This document shows positions 1 through 8,873 of a stretch of 64,000 nt of DNA, one piece after another; the first letter of the stretch is position 1, and each line of letters begins with the position of its first letter. The notes under the pieces are model-generated. The model was not told the origin of the DNA. It saw only the letters and a program-made list of their open reading frames with translations, and made no database searches. This DNA is from Thauera chlorobenzoica (GTDB lineage Bacteria; Pseudomonadota; Gammaproteobacteria; Burkholderiales; Rhodocyclaceae). The translations under genes were made by a program, and so were the position numbers. The stretch is taken from the NCBI RefSeq assembly GCF_001922305.1, contig NZ_CP018839.1, positions 1,860,001 through 1,924,000 of the forward strand. Direction: 5' to 3'.

Positions 1-1
1 T

Positions 2-202
2 GAAGCGGCCAGGGTGGCTAACGCCCAGCAGGTGATCAATCCCATGGCCTCCCAGAGCGCCGACATGGTGAGCGGTGTCGACGGCAAAGCCGCACAAGGG
101 GCGATGACCGGGTATGCCAAAAGCTTTGCCAGGGCCGAGTCTGGTAAGCAATCCGGCGAGCAGTCCGGTGCAAGCATTAGCTTTGGCACTGCCGGGCAGT
201 GA
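2..202 (+). CDS. C-terminal fragment of an unidentified protein (5' end outside window)
   Basis: The reading frame is open from the first bases of the window to a TGA at 200-202, so this is most likely the tail of a larger gene and not a complete small gene starting at the in-frame GTG at 14. The visible 66 or so residues are rich in Ala, Gln, Gly and Ser (for example AKSFARAESGKQSGEQSGAS) and have no membrane segment or catalytic motif I recognise. The tadG-like gene begins 31 bases downstream behind its own strong ribosome site, so this gene may be the preceding member of the pilus operon or an unrelated upstream gene. No function can be assigned. Confidence 0.55.
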   Translation, partial: EAARVANAQQVINPMASQSADMVSGVDGKAAQGAMTGYAKSFARAESGKQSGEQSGASISFGTAGQ

Positions 203-233
203 ATGGTTGCCGAGCTGAAAGGAGGATCCGATC

Positions 234-1472
234 ATGCGGTTTCGCGACTCAGGGCCCAATAAACAGCGCGGTGCGGTGGCCATCATCACCGGGCTGGCGA
301 TGGTCGTGCTGGTCGGATTCGCCGGACTGGCGCTGGATGGCGGGCGCTTGTATGTGAACAAGACCGAGCTGCAGAACGCCGCAGACTCCTGCGCTTTGGC
401 GGCGGCATTCGAGCTGACGGGGGCGCCGATTCCGTCGGATGCCTTCGGTCATGCCGAAAATGCCGGGAAGCTGGTTGGCAGCGAAAACAGCGTCGATTTT
501 CAGGGCGATACGATCTCTGCGGGCGATATCGTCGTGGAATTTTCTCCTGCTCTTTCTGGGCCATGGTTGGCGACGGGTAGTGCGGGCGGTGATTCCAAGT
601 ACGTTCGGTGCACGATCACCGAGGACGAAATCAGTCCCTGGTTCATGCAGGTTCTCGGTTTTGGGGAGCAGACAGTTGCTGCTCTGGCGACCGCTACGTT
701 GCGCCCGGCGCAAACCAACTGTGCCATCCCCGTGGGCCTGTGCAGCAAAGGCGCCGCAGAGGATGAAGATGGATATGGCCACGTGATCGGCCAGTGGTAT
801 GAAGATGGTATATACGAGGCCGGAGAGGGGCAGACCGGTAGTTTCAACTGGATTGATTTTTCGCCGCCGGGAGGTGGTGCTTCCGAACTCTCCGACCTGT
901 TTGAGGGAGAGGGGCAATGCGATTTGTCGACCGATTCGCAAGTTGGGCAAAGCGGTAAGGTCCAGAGTCTTGAAAAAGGCTGGAATACACGCTTTGGTCT
1001 GTATAAAGGTGGAAGCAGTGAGGATACCGCCCCACCGGACTGGACCGGCTACGCTTATACCTATAAAGACGATCCCGCCGCGGCACAAAGCTGGCACGCC
1101 AAAGCGGATGCCTATGATGATTTCAAATCCAAAAGAGCGGACAACACGCCATACCAGGGGGACACGCTCAGTGGCCTTGAACTGGGAAATAGCTATAAAA
1201 GCATATCGGCGGCCACCCACGCGGCAAAGGGGGCCAATCGCCGATTGGTGACTGTGCCGATCGTCCCCTGTGAGGATTGGGCAAGCAGCCAGGTGGTTGA
1301 TATTAAGGCTTGGGCCTGCATGCTGATGCTGCACCCGGTTACGGGGCCGCACGATACCATCTACATGGAATATCTCGGGCTGTCGAACATGCCGGGTAGC
1401 CCCTGCGTGACGTATGGCCTGCCCGGGGACTCGACTGCACAAGGGCCCGCAGTGCCAACACTGGTCCAATGA
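234..1472 (+). CDS. tadG: TadG-like Flp pilus assembly protein
   Basis: The 412-residue protein has the TadE/TadG-type N-terminus: a short basic segment, then QRGAVAIITGLAMVVLVGFA as the single hydrophobic helix, followed by a conserved-looking stretch with LDGGRLYVNKTELQNAAD near residues 35-50. The rest is a large periplasmic part. Members of this family are membrane-anchored components of the Tad pilus machinery. A strong site (GGAGG) sits 7 to 8 bases before the ATG and fixes the start. Two TadE-like genes follow within 12 bases. Base use is less GC-biased than in tadZ-tadC, mostly in the periplasmic half (about 780-1300), which suggests faster divergence. The TadG-family call is firm; the exact role is inferred. 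Confidence 0.8.
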   Translation: MRFRDSGPNKQRGAVAIITGLAMVVLVGFAGLALDGGRLYVNKTELQNAADSCALAAAFELTGAPIPSDAFGHAENAGKLVGSENSVDFQGDTISAGDIVVEFSPALSGPWLATGSAGGDSKYVRCTITEDEISPWFMQVLGFGEQTVAALATATLRPAQTNCAIPVGLCSKGAAEDEDGYGHVIGQWYEDGIYEAGEGQTGSFNWIDFSPPGGGASELSDLFEGEGQCDLSTDSQVGQSGKVQSLEKGWNTRFGLYKGGSSEDTAPPDWTGYAYTYKDDPAAAQSWHAKADAYDDFKSKRADNTPYQGDTLSGLELGNSYKSISAATHAAKGANRRLVTVPIVPCEDWASSQVVDIKAWACMLMLHPVTGPHDTIYMEYLGLSNMPGSPCVTYGLPGDSTAQGPAVPTLVQ

Positions 1473-1484
1473 GAGGGGAGCAAA

Positions 1485-1907
1485 ATGCGCAAGTCCATGC
1501 GCGGCGTTGCTGCAGTCGAACTCGCAATCGTGCTGGTTCCCTTGATACTCCTGGGTTTCGGCATTACCGAATTCGGTCGCGCAATGTACACGTACAACAC
1601 GCTGACAAAGTCGGTGCGCGATGCTGCGCGTTACCTGACGCGGCAGACGCCAGGAGATACTGTTGCGCATGGTGCCGCGAAGTGTCTTGCAGTTCATGGC
1701 AATGAAAGCTGTACCGGCGCAGTGCTGGCGCCTGGCTTGAGCACGAGCCTGGTTCAGGTGACGGAGGGTTCGCTGACAACTGGCACCGGTACGATCAACA
1801 CGGTAACAGTCACAATCAGCGCGTATCCATACAACTCAGTTGTCGAATTCGTGATGCCGGATCTCACCTTCGGCAATATTTCGATCACGATGAGGTCGCA
1901 GCTATGA
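1485..1907 (+). CDS. tadE: TadE-like minor pseudopilin (first copy)
   Basis: This 140-residue protein opens with RGVAAVELAIVLVPLILLGF, the typical TadE prepilin-like segment with a Glu five residues into the hydrophobic stretch, followed by TEFGRAMYTYNTLTKSVRDA, the usual TadE continuation. TadE proteins are processed by the prepilin peptidase and help assemble Flp pili at the inner membrane. Two Cys (in AKCLAVHGNESC) may form a periplasmic disulfide. It starts 12 bases after tadG and its stop overlaps the start of the next gene as ATGA, indicating translational coupling. Confidence 0.85.
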   Translation: MRKSMRGVAAVELAIVLVPLILLGFGITEFGRAMYTYNTLTKSVRDAARYLTRQTPGDTVAHGAAKCLAVHGNESCTGAVLAPGLSTSLVQVTEGSLTTGTGTINTVTVTISAYPYNSVVEFVMPDLTFGNISITMRSQL

Positions 1908-2314
1908 AGCTCTGCACCTGTCGAATATTGAAAGATCAGCGTGGCGCGGCAGCCGTGGAGTTTGCCATTGTGGCGGCCGTGTTCTTCATGATCCTGATCG
2001 GCGTCATGGAAATGGGCCGGATGCTGTGGGCCTGGAATGCCGCAACTGAGGCTACTCGCCTGGGGGCCCGGTTGGCAGTGGTCTGTACCAAGGATGATCC
2101 GATCATCGAGACGCGAATGCGTGAGAGGCTTCCGGGCTTCATGACTGCAACGATCTCGGTTGAATACCTCGGGTCGTCGGTGCGTGTAAGCCTGTCGAAC
2201 TATACCCATCAGACGCTGATTCCCTTCGTGTCACTCGCTGTGCCGCTGCCGCCTTTCCAGACCACGCTCCCATTCGAAGGAATGGACAGCGCCGGTAACC
2301 CGGTATGTAACTGA
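1904..2314 (+). CDS. TadE-like minor pseudopilin (second copy)
   Basis: A 136-residue TadE-family protein with RGAAAVEFAIVAAVFFMILI at residues 13-32 followed by MEMGRMLWAWNAATEATRLG, the same architecture as its neighbour but only distantly similar outside the N-terminal segment. It overlaps the preceding gene by four bases (ATGA). It is probably a minor pseudopilin partnering the first TadE, since many Tad loci carry a TadE/TadF pair. I cannot tell from sequence whether it should be called TadF. A short gap of 37 bases separates it from tadZ. Confidence 0.8.
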   Translation: MKLCTCRILKDQRGAAAVEFAIVAAVFFMILIGVMEMGRMLWAWNAATEATRLGARLAVVCTKDDPIIETRMRERLPGFMTATISVEYLGSSVRVSLSNYTHQTLIPFVSLAVPLPPFQTTLPFEGMDSAGNPVCN

Positions 2315-2351
2315 AGACGTAGGGCATAACCGACTCAATGAGACCAAGGCC

Positions 2352-3509
2352 ATGAAAATCAGAATCCTCTCCGACACCCAGGACGGCGCAGAACGGCTGC
2401 GGTCGATGCTGGCGCAGCCGGACAGGACGATGGACATCGCCGTCGGTTATGGCGACTCGAGCCAGCCTCTGGGCCCGATCAACGGTGTCGTGCCCGACGT
2501 GATGGTGCTCGACGCCTTCGCGCCGGAGAACCTGGCGGCGCTCGAATCGCTGACCTTGCGCCACCCCCAGATCGAACCGATCGTCATCTCGTCGGATACT
2601 TCGTCGGACTTCCTGCTGCGCGCCTTCCGTGCCGGGGTGCGCGAAGTGCTGCCCAGCCCGGTGCAGGCCGATGCGCTCGGCGGGGCGATCGAACGGATCG
2701 CGCGCAAGCGCGGCGCGGCGCCGGCGGCGGACGGACAGATCATCGCCATGACCTCGTGCAAGGGCGGCAGCGGCGCGACTTTTTTGGCGACCAACCTGGC
2801 CTGGATACTGGCGGTCGAGCACGGGAAACGGGTGGCGATGATCGACCTCAACCTGCAGTTTGGCGACGCTTCGATGTACCTGACCAACGAGAAGCCGGTG
2901 AGCGATCTGGCGCAGCTGTGCCAGGAAATCCACCGCCTCGATGCAGATCTGCTCGATTCGGCGATGATCGAGATCGTTCCCGGCTTCGGCCTGCTGGCGG
3001 CGCCGGATGACCCTGCTCACGCGACGGACATCAAGGCCAGGCATGTCGAGGCGATCCTGAAGGTCGCGCGCGCCAACCACGACTTCGTTGTCGTCGATGT
3101 CGGCCGGACGCTCGATACCGTGAGCCTGCAGCTCTTTGACATGGCGGACAAGATATTGCCCGTGGTGCAGCTGACCATGCCTTTCATCCGTGAAGCCCGG
3201 CGCCTGGTTGATGTCTTCACGTCTCTCGGTTATCCGCAGTCGAAGGTGGGGCTGGTCGTCAATCGCTACGAAAAGAGCAGCGAGATCGGGCTGGAGGATC
3301 TGGAGCGCATTGTCCGGGCGAAGGTGTTCAAGACCGTACCGAATTGCTACAAGGCCGTTGCCGCCTCGGTGAACCAGGGGCAGGCGATCGCCCGGCTGGA
3401 AAAGAGCAGCCCGGTGGCCAAGGCGCTGCGCGAGATCGCCACCGCGCTCGACACGTCGTCGGCGCTGAAAGGAAAGGGCTGGCTGTCGCGGCTGTTTTCC
3501 TCGCATTGA
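2352..3509 (+). CDS. tadZ: TadZ/CpaE pilus-localising ATPase-like protein
   Basis: The 385-residue protein has an N-terminal receiver-like domain (residues 1-110, with PDVMVLDAF at the phosphoacceptor position) followed by a ParA/MinD-type domain. The P-loop region is CKGGSGATFLATNLA at residues 136-150: the MinD signature lysine is kept but the usual invariant P-loop lysine is Ala, as is common in TadZ/CpaE proteins. IDLNLQFGD follows the loop and VVVDVG lies where Walker B is expected. TadZ marks the cell pole or site where the Tad machine assembles. It lies directly before tadA, the conserved order. Weak or absent ATP hydrolysis is inferred from the missing lysine. Confidence 0.9.
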   Translation: MKIRILSDTQDGAERLRSMLAQPDRTMDIAVGYGDSSQPLGPINGVVPDVMVLDAFAPENLAALESLTLRHPQIEPIVISSDTSSDFLLRAFRAGVREVLPSPVQADALGGAIERIARKRGAAPAADGQIIAMTSCKGGSGATFLATNLAWILAVEHGKRVAMIDLNLQFGDASMYLTNEKPVSDLAQLCQEIHRLDADLLDSAMIEIVPGFGLLAAPDDPAHATDIKARHVEAILKVARANHDFVVVDVGRTLDTVSLQLFDMADKILPVVQLTMPFIREARRLVDVFTSLGYPQSKVGLVVNRYEKSSEIGLEDLERIVRAKVFKTVPNCYKAVAASVNQGQAIARLEKSSPVAKALREIATALDTSSALKGKGWLSRLFSSH

Positions 3510-3544
3510 GGAAGCGGCTCCATTGAAGAACAGGGGAGGCTGAA

Positions 3545-4897
3545 ATGAGTCTGCGTCAACGCCTGGAATCGGTTGTGCCGGAAACGGCCGCACGCACCCC
3601 TGCCCCGCCCGAGTCCGGCACGGGCCGGGTCTATCAGGCCCTGAAGATGCGCATCCACCAGTTGCTGCTGTCGCGCATCGACCTCGAAGCGATGGAAGGG
3701 CTCGAGCCCGACCGCCTGCGCGAAGAGTTGCGCCTGATGGTCGAGCGCCTGCTTACCGAAGAAAACATCGTCGTCAATACCGCCGAGCGCCGCGATCTGG
3801 TGCGCGACATCCAGCACGAGATGCTGGGCCTGGGGCCGATCGAGCCGCTGCTCGCCGACCCTACCGTGTCGGACATCCTGATCAACGGTTCGCAGCAGGT
3901 CTATGTGGAACGCCACGGCAAGCTGGAGCTGACCAACATCGCGTTCAGCGACGACGACCACCTGATGAAGATCATCGACAAGATCGTGTCGCGGGTGGGG
4001 CGGCGGATCGACGAATCGAGCCCGATGGTCGACGCCCGCCTGCCGGACGGTTCGCGGGTCAATGCGATCATTCCGCCGCTGGCGCTCGACGGGCCGTCGG
4101 TGTCGATCCGCCGCTTTGCCGCGATTCCGCTGACCATGGACCGGTTGCTGGACTACAAATCGCTGACGCCGGCGATGAGCCAGCTGCTCGCCGACCTGGT
4201 GCAGGCAAAGGTCAATATCCTGATTTCGGGCGGCACCGGCAGCGGCAAGACGACCTTGCTCAACATCCTGTCGGCGTACATTCCGACTAACGAGCGCATC
4301 GTCACCATCGAAGATGCGGCCGAACTGCAGCTGCAGCAGCCGCATGTGGTGCGGCTGGAGACGCGGCCGCCGAACATCGAGGGCAAGGGCGAGGTGACCC
4401 AGCGCGCGCTGGTGCGCAACGCGCTGCGCATGCGCCCGGACCGCATCATCCTCGGCGAGACGCGCGGGGGCGAGGCCTTTGACGTGCTGCAGGCGATGAA
4501 CACCGGCCATGAAGGCTCGATGACGACGGTGCACGCCAACTCGCCGCGCGACGCGCTCGGGCGCATGGAAAACATGCTCGGCATGGCGGGGGTGAATCTG
4601 CCGCAAAAAGTCGCCCGCGCCCAGATCGCCAGCGCAATCGGCGTGATCGTGCAGGTGAACCGCCTGACCGACGGCAAGCGCAAGGTGGTGAGCATCCAGG
4701 AGATCACCGGCATGGAAGGCGACATGATCACGATGCAGGAAGTCTTCTCGTTCCGCCAGCAGGGGATCAACGATGCCGGCGTGGTCGACGGCTTCTTCTC
4801 GGCGACCGGAGTGCGTCCGCACTTTGCCGAGCGCCTGCGCGCCTTCGGCATCCGCCTGACCGAAGATATGTTCGACCCGAGCCGGCATTTCGAGTGA
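3545..4897 (+). CDS. tadA: TadA/CpaF secretion ATPase for Flp pilus assembly
   Basis: This 450-residue protein is a type II/IV secretion hexameric ATPase. Walker A is GGTGSGKTT at residues 229-237, Walker B is in RIILGETRG at 300-308, and the His-box region [14 protein letters not shown] follows. [17 protein letters not shown] near 112-128 is the typical N-terminal domain signature. It powers assembly and probably retraction of the Flp pilus from the cytoplasmic side of TadB/TadC. A GGGAGG-type ribosome site precedes the ATG. The gene is 35 bases after tadZ and 7 bases before tadB, clearly one operon. Confidence 0.95.
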   Translation: MSLRQRLESVVPETAARTPAPPESGTGRVYQALKMRIHQLLLSRIDLEAMEGLEPDRLREELRLMVERLLTEENIVVNTAERRDLVRDIQHEMLGLGPIEPLLADPTVSDILINGSQQVYVERHGKLELTNIAFSDDDHLMKIIDKIVSRVGRRIDESSPMVDARLPDGSRVNAIIPPLALDGPSVSIRRFAAIPLTMDRLLDYKSLTPAMSQLLADLVQAKVNILISGGTGSGKTTLLNILSAYIPTNERIVTIEDAAELQLQQPHVVRLETRPPNIEGKGEVTQRALVRNALRMRPDRIILGETRGGEAFDVLQAMNTGHEGSMTTVHANSPRDALGRMENMLGMAGVNLPQKVARAQIASAIGVIVQVNRLTDGKRKVVSIQEITGMEGDMITMQEVFSFRQQGINDAGVVDGFFSATGVRPHFAERLRAFGIRLTEDMFDPSRHFE

Positions 4898-4904
4898 AGC
4901 CGCC

Positions 4905-5888
4905 ATGGACATCCTGACCCTGCTGTTTGCACTGGCCGTGTTCATTGCGGTGGTGCTGTTCCTGGAGGGCGGCTTCCTGTGGTGGAACGCCACCCGCAGT
5001 GCCGAGGTGAGGCGTCTGCATCAGCGTCTGGCCGATGCCGCGACCGGTGGCTCGGCGCGCAGCGGCGCGCACGCGACGCCCTTGTTCAAAGCGCAGAGCG
5101 CGACCGGTTCGGCTGCCGGCGACCGGATTCTGGACGCCATTCCCCGCCTGCACGGCCTGAATCGGCTGGTCGTGCAGTCGCGGGTGGACCTGACCCTGGC
5201 GCAGTTGCTGGGGTGGACGGCGGTGCTTGCGCTGATCGGCTTCGTCCTGCCGCTGCTGCTCGAACGCCCGCTGGTGTTCGGCATCATCGGCGCCGGTGTG
5301 CTCGGCATGTTGCCGATCCTGTATGTGATGCGGGAGCGCACCCAGCACCTGAAGCGCTTCGAGCTGCAGCTGCCCGAAGCGCTCGACCTGATGGGGCGCG
5401 CGCTGCGGGCGGGCCATGCCTTTCCGACCGCGATCAAGATGGTCGCCGACGAGATGAAGGACCCGATCGCCGGGGAGTTCCGGATCCTGTTCGACGAGAT
5501 GAACTATGGCGTGCCGCAGCAGACCGCAATGCTCAACCTTGCGGCGCGCACCGACAGCACCGATCTGAGCTATTTCGTGATCGCGGTGCTGATCCAGCGC
5601 GATTCCGGCGGCAACCTGGCCGAGCTCCTCGACAATATTTCGTCGATCATCCGCGCCCGCCTGAAACTGTATGGCGAAATCCGCACGCTGTCGGCGGAGG
5701 GGCGCCTGTCGGCGTGGATCCTGGGCTCGCTGCCGTTCGTGGTGGCGATCGTGATCAATCTGATCAACCCGGGTTTCATGAAGGTGCTGTGGGAAGACCC
5801 CGCGGGCCTCAACCTTATTTACGGCGCGCTGGTGATGATGGTGCTAGGGGTGCTGTGGATGCGCAAGATCATCCGCATCCGCGTCTAG
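4905..5888 (+). CDS. tadB: TadB inner-membrane platform protein
   Basis: The 327-residue protein has an N-terminal helix (residues 1-25), two helices near 78-125, a cytoplasmic T2SSF/GspF-like domain ([20 protein letters not shown] to about 250) and two C-terminal helices, ending RKIIRIRV. TadB and TadC together form the membrane platform that couples TadA ATP hydrolysis to pilin movement. It starts seven bases after tadA and is followed by tadC after a short gap. Length and topology fit the family. Confidence 0.92.
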   Translation: MDILTLLFALAVFIAVVLFLEGGFLWWNATRSAEVRRLHQRLADAATGGSARSGAHATPLFKAQSATGSAAGDRILDAIPRLHGLNRLVVQSRVDLTLAQLLGWTAVLALIGFVLPLLLERPLVFGIIGAGVLGMLPILYVMRERTQHLKRFELQLPEALDLMGRALRAGHAFPTAIKMVADEMKDPIAGEFRILFDEMNYGVPQQTAMLNLAARTDSTDLSYFVIAVLIQRDSGGNLAELLDNISSIIRARLKLYGEIRTLSAEGRLSAWILGSLPFVVAIVINLINPGFMKVLWEDPAGLNLIYGALVMMVLGVLWMRKIIRIRV

Positions 5889-5921
5889 CCGGGAATCGCC
5901 AGCGCCGGGAAGGAGACGGAC

Positions 5922-6863
5922 ATGGACTTCGTGCAGATCGGGTTTCTCGGGCTGCTGTTCGTCGCCGTGACGGCGGCTGCCTTCTTCGTCCTCGGCCTGT
6001 TCGTGCGCTCGCCGACGGCCGAGCGCCTGGATGCGATCGGCGGCGGCAAGCCGGGGCCGGCGCCCGGCGGGGATGCCTGGGTGGAGCGTGTGGTCAAGCT
6101 GACCAAGCCCTTCGCCAAGTTGTCTACGCCGGAAGACGGGACCGAGCTGTCGGCCCTGCGCCTGCGCTTCCTGCATGCCGGCTTGCGCCACCCTTCGGCG
6201 CCCTACGCCTACTTCGGGGTGAAGACCGTGCTCGCCGTGGGCCTGCCTTTGCTGGTCTATTTCACCTTGCTGACTGCGGCGCCGGGGCTGTCGTTCCAGG
6301 AGCTGCTGCTGCTGGTGTTGGTTACGGCCGCGGTCGGCTACTACCTGCCGAACATCGGTTTGAGCCGGCTGGTGTTTCTGCGTCAGCGCGAAATCTTCGA
6401 GACTTTTCCCGATGCGCTCGACCTGATGACGGTGTGCGTCGAGGCCGGCCTCGGCGTCGAGGCGGCGCTGGTGCGGGTCGCCGACGAGATGCAGTACAAG
6501 AGCGAAGCGCTGGCCGAAGAACTGCACCTGGTGACGCTGGAACTGCGTGCCGGCCTCGAGCGCGCCCGCGCCCTGCGCAACCTGGCCGCGCGCACCGGGG
6601 TGGAGGAGGTCGAAGGCTTCGTCGCGATGATCATCCAGGCCGAGCGCTTCGGCACCAGCATCGCCACCTCGCTGCGCGTGCATTCCGACATGCTGCGCAC
6701 CCGGCGCCGCCAGCGCGCCGAAGAGGCAGCGGCGAAGATCGCGTTGAAACTGCTGTTTCCGTTGATCTTCTTCATCTTCCCGTCGCTGCTGCTGGTGCTG
6801 CTCGGTCCGGCGATGATCCAGATCTACCGCGTGCTGCTGCCGACGATGGCCGGCACGGGCTGA
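5922..6863 (+). CDS. tadC: TadC inner-membrane platform protein
   Basis: A 313-residue paralogue of TadB with the same plan: N-terminal helix (residues 5-27), a helix pair near 105-145, a T2SSF domain containing FPDALDLMTVCVEAGLGVEA, then C-terminal helices ending MIQIYRVLLP. It completes the TadB/TadC platform of the Flp pilus. A GGGAAGGAG-type ribosome site precedes the ATG. It is followed 16 bases later by the lipoprotein gene, so the operon continues. Confidence 0.92.
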   Translation: MDFVQIGFLGLLFVAVTAAAFFVLGLFVRSPTAERLDAIGGGKPGPAPGGDAWVERVVKLTKPFAKLSTPEDGTELSALRLRFLHAGLRHPSAPYAYFGVKTVLAVGLPLLVYFTLLTAAPGLSFQELLLLVLVTAAVGYYLPNIGLSRLVFLRQREIFETFPDALDLMTVCVEAGLGVEAALVRVADEMQYKSEALAEELHLVTLELRAGLERARALRNLAARTGVEEVEGFVAMIIQAERFGTSIATSLRVHSDMLRTRRRQRAEEAAAKIALKLLFPLIFFIFPSLLLVLLGPAMIQIYRVLLPTMAGTG

Positions 6864-6879
6864 GCAGGGAGGTTCTGCC

Positions 6880-8271
6880 ATGAAAAAACAAGTGATTTAC
6901 CTGAAGCCGGTGCTCGCCGCCTTGGTTCTGGGCGCCTGCAGCACGGGGCCGAAGATGCCGGACAAGGCGTGGGCGGTCGAGCCGGTGCAGGCGGTGCGTC
7001 ATGGTGCCTCGAGCGCTGCGGGCTATTACGCCCTGGGGCGCTACCGTGAAGGGAGTGGTGCGAGGGACGAGGCGGTGGACGCATATCGCAAGGCGGTTGA
7101 GACCGAGCCCGGGCAGGTTACGGCCTGGAGCGCGCTCGGTACGCTGCAGACCCTCCGCGGCCGTTTCGAGGAAGGCCTGGCTGCACTGCAGAAGGCGGTC
7201 GACCTGGCGCCGGCGGCAAGCCATTTGCACAACAACCTCGGCTATGCGCTGCTGCTCGCCGGGCGCGATGATGCGGCCGCGAACGCACTGCGCCGCGCGG
7301 TGGAGCTGGACGGCGACAACCGGCGGGCGTGGATCAACCTGGCCGCGGCGTATCGCCGCCTGGGGGAACACGACAAGGTCGCGATGGCTGAAGCGGGTGC
7401 GCGCGGCGAGCGTGTTCCCGAGCCGGCGGCTTCTGCCGTCGCTGCGGCTGCAGCGCCCGTAACGCCGGCCGATGAATCGTCGCGCCTGGCCGTGGGACGG
7501 GTAACGGTGAGAACGGCGGAAACCGGCAATGCCAAGGTGGTAAGGCTGGCCGACAATGTCTATGTGCTGCGCAATGGCCCCGACCGGGTGCAGGCCGAAC
7601 ATCTCCGGGCGGCCCCTGCGCCGGCCTCAGTGACGGTGGCCACCGCCCCGGTAGCCACGACACGCGCTGCGGAGGTGATCCCGCTCCCGCCGTCCGTCGA
7701 TGAGCCTCTGGTGCTCGCGGCATTGTCTCCGTTGCCCCCATCGCCGGCAGCATTCCTGCCTGCGGCGCAGAGCTCTTCGCCAACGGTGGTTTCGACCGCG
7801 GCGGTTTCACCCACTACGGCTTCACCGACTGCGGCTTCACCAACTGCGGCTTCACCAACTGCGGCTTCACCGGCCGCAGCCAAACCGGCCGCCGTTGCCG
7901 GAGTGCGCTACGAGATTTCCAATGGCCATGGCAGCACCGGACTCGCACGTCGACTGGCGACCCTGTTGAGCAAGGAAGGGGCTCCCTGGCCGCGCCTGAC
8001 CAACCAGCGCCCGTTCACCGAGCGCGGCTCATTCATCGCCTACCGGGAGGGATACCGTGAAGCGGCCGAGTCGTTCGCGGCGCTCCTGCCTTTCCGCCCA
8101 CGCATCGCAGCGGCGCCGACGCCGGGTCAGGTGTCCGACGTACGCCTGGTGCTGGGGCATGACCTCAATACCAGCGACGCCTGTAGCGTGCTCGAAGTGT
8201 GTACCCGGGTGGCGCGAAAAGCCGCGCCGGTCGCAGCGCTCGACACAACAGAAGCTTTGCAGCAGAACTGA
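6880..8271 (+). CDS. tadD: TadD-like lipoprotein with TPRs, Ser/Pro/Ala/Thr linker and LytR_C-like C-terminus
   Basis: The 463-residue product begins with a lipoprotein signal ending LGAC, so Cys20 would be lipidated. Residues about 45-165 form roughly three TPR units (YYALGRYREGSGARDEAVDA, then two further repeats), matching TadD, the pilotin-like lipoprotein of Tad systems. Unlike ordinary short TadD proteins it continues with a long Ala/Pro/Ser/Thr linker (about 180-340) containing a repeated five-residue unit, then a C-terminal domain from about 342 (VRYEISNGHGSTGLARRLAT) that resembles LytR_C domains. It is the last gene of the visible tad operon. The domain fusion is read directly from sequence; cell-wall binding by the C-terminus is inference. 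Confidence 0.8.
   Translation: MKKQVIYLKPVLAALVLGACSTGPKMPDKAWAVEPVQAVRHGASSAAGYYALGRYREGSGARDEAVDAYRKAVETEPGQVTAWSALGTLQTLRGRFEEGLAALQKAVDLAPAASHLHNNLGYALLLAGRDDAAANALRRAVELDGDNRRAWINLAAAYRRLGEHDKVAMAEAGARGERVPEPAASAVAAAAAPVTPADESSRLAVGRVTVRTAETGNAKVVRLADNVYVLRNGPDRVQAEHLRAAPAPASVTVATAPVATTRAAEVIPLPPSVDEPLVLAALSPLPPSPAAFLPAAQSSSPTVVSTAAVSPTTASPTAASPTAASPTAASPAAAKPAAVAGVRYEISNGHGSTGLARRLATLLSKEGAPWPRLTNQRPFTERGSFIAYREGYREAAESFAALLPFRPRIAAAPTPGQVSDVRLVLGHDLNTSDACSVLEVCTRVARKAAPVAALDTTEALQQN
7803..7877 (+). repeat. 15-bp coding minisatellite, five units
   Basis: Five tandem 15-base units (consensus GGCTTCACCAACTGC) run through the linker of the TadD-like lipoprotein. The third and fourth units are identical; the outer ones differ by a few bases. 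Each unit encodes the five residues A-S-P-T-A in the read frame. Unit length is a multiple of three, so copy-number changes would lengthen or shorten the linker without a frameshift. Confidence 0.9.
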
Positions 8272-8407
8272 TTCCTGATTCAGCGCGTGCGTGCCGCCCG
8301 GTCGGCGCATGGCCGACGACAACATGCAGAACTGCGCGCGGCTTGGCCGAAGCGGCAACGAAGGCTGGCGGTGGGTCGGTGCCCGCCGCCGGGAAGCCGC
8401 CACCAGG

Positions 8408-8845
8408 TCAGTTGCCGGGTGCGGTTTTGCGCCGTCCGCTTTTGGCGGGTGTGGCGGGGGGAGGCTGGTCGGCTTCGGGCGGGGAAGAGGGGGCGGCGGC
8501 GGCCATCATGTTCCACGGCCACATCGCCGCTGCGCTGGCGAACGGGTTGGCTGCGGCGTCGGCTGCGCCGGTGTCGCCGTCGCCCGTTTGTGCCTGCGCC
8601 TGCTGGCTCATGGCCTTGACCGCGGCGAGGGCGGCGCGCTGCATTTCGAGCCCCTGGATGCTCATCTGCAGCATGTTCAGGTTCATTTTCAGCCAGCCCT
8701 CGACGGCTTTCATGTCGGCGATGCGTTTGTCGAGTTCGTCGACGTCGAGCGTCGGCGTGACCATGCCGGGGAGCGAGAAGCCCATGTTGCTCCACATGCC
8801 GCGCACGAATTCGAGCGGGTCCTGGGCCTTTTGTTCATGAGACAT
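8408..8845 (-). CDS. phaM: PhaM-family polyhydroxyalkanoate granule regulatory protein
   Basis: The protein (145 residues from the chosen ATG) begins MSHEQKAQDPLEFVRGMWSN and continues GMVTPTLDVDELDKRIADMK, the signature of the betaproteobacterial PhaM family, followed by a coiled region, a Trp/Met patch (AAMWPWNMM) and a basic Pro/Ala/Lys tail. In Cupriavidus PhaM activates PHB synthase PhaC1 and links granules to the nucleoid. A TTG 36 bases upstream is in frame, but the ATG at 8845 has a better ribosome site (GGGAG) and avoids overlapping the kinase gene. The kinase lies 28 bases upstream on the same strand. PHA genes are not visible nearby. Confidence 0.8.
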   Translation of the reverse strand: MSHEQKAQDPLEFVRGMWSNMGFSLPGMVTPTLDVDELDKRIADMKAVEGWLKMNLNMLQMSIQGLEMQRAALAAVKAMSQQAQAQTGDGDTGAADAAANPFASAAAMWPWNMMAAAAPSSPPEADQPPPATPAKSGRRKTAPGN

Positions 8846-8873
8846 TTGGGTGCTCCCGACAGGGTGAACAGGG

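Noticed and set aside
7803..7877. CRISPR-like array
   Set aside because: Units are 15 bases without spacers and lie inside a coding frame, so this is a coding minisatellite. No other repeat-spacer pattern was seen anywhere.
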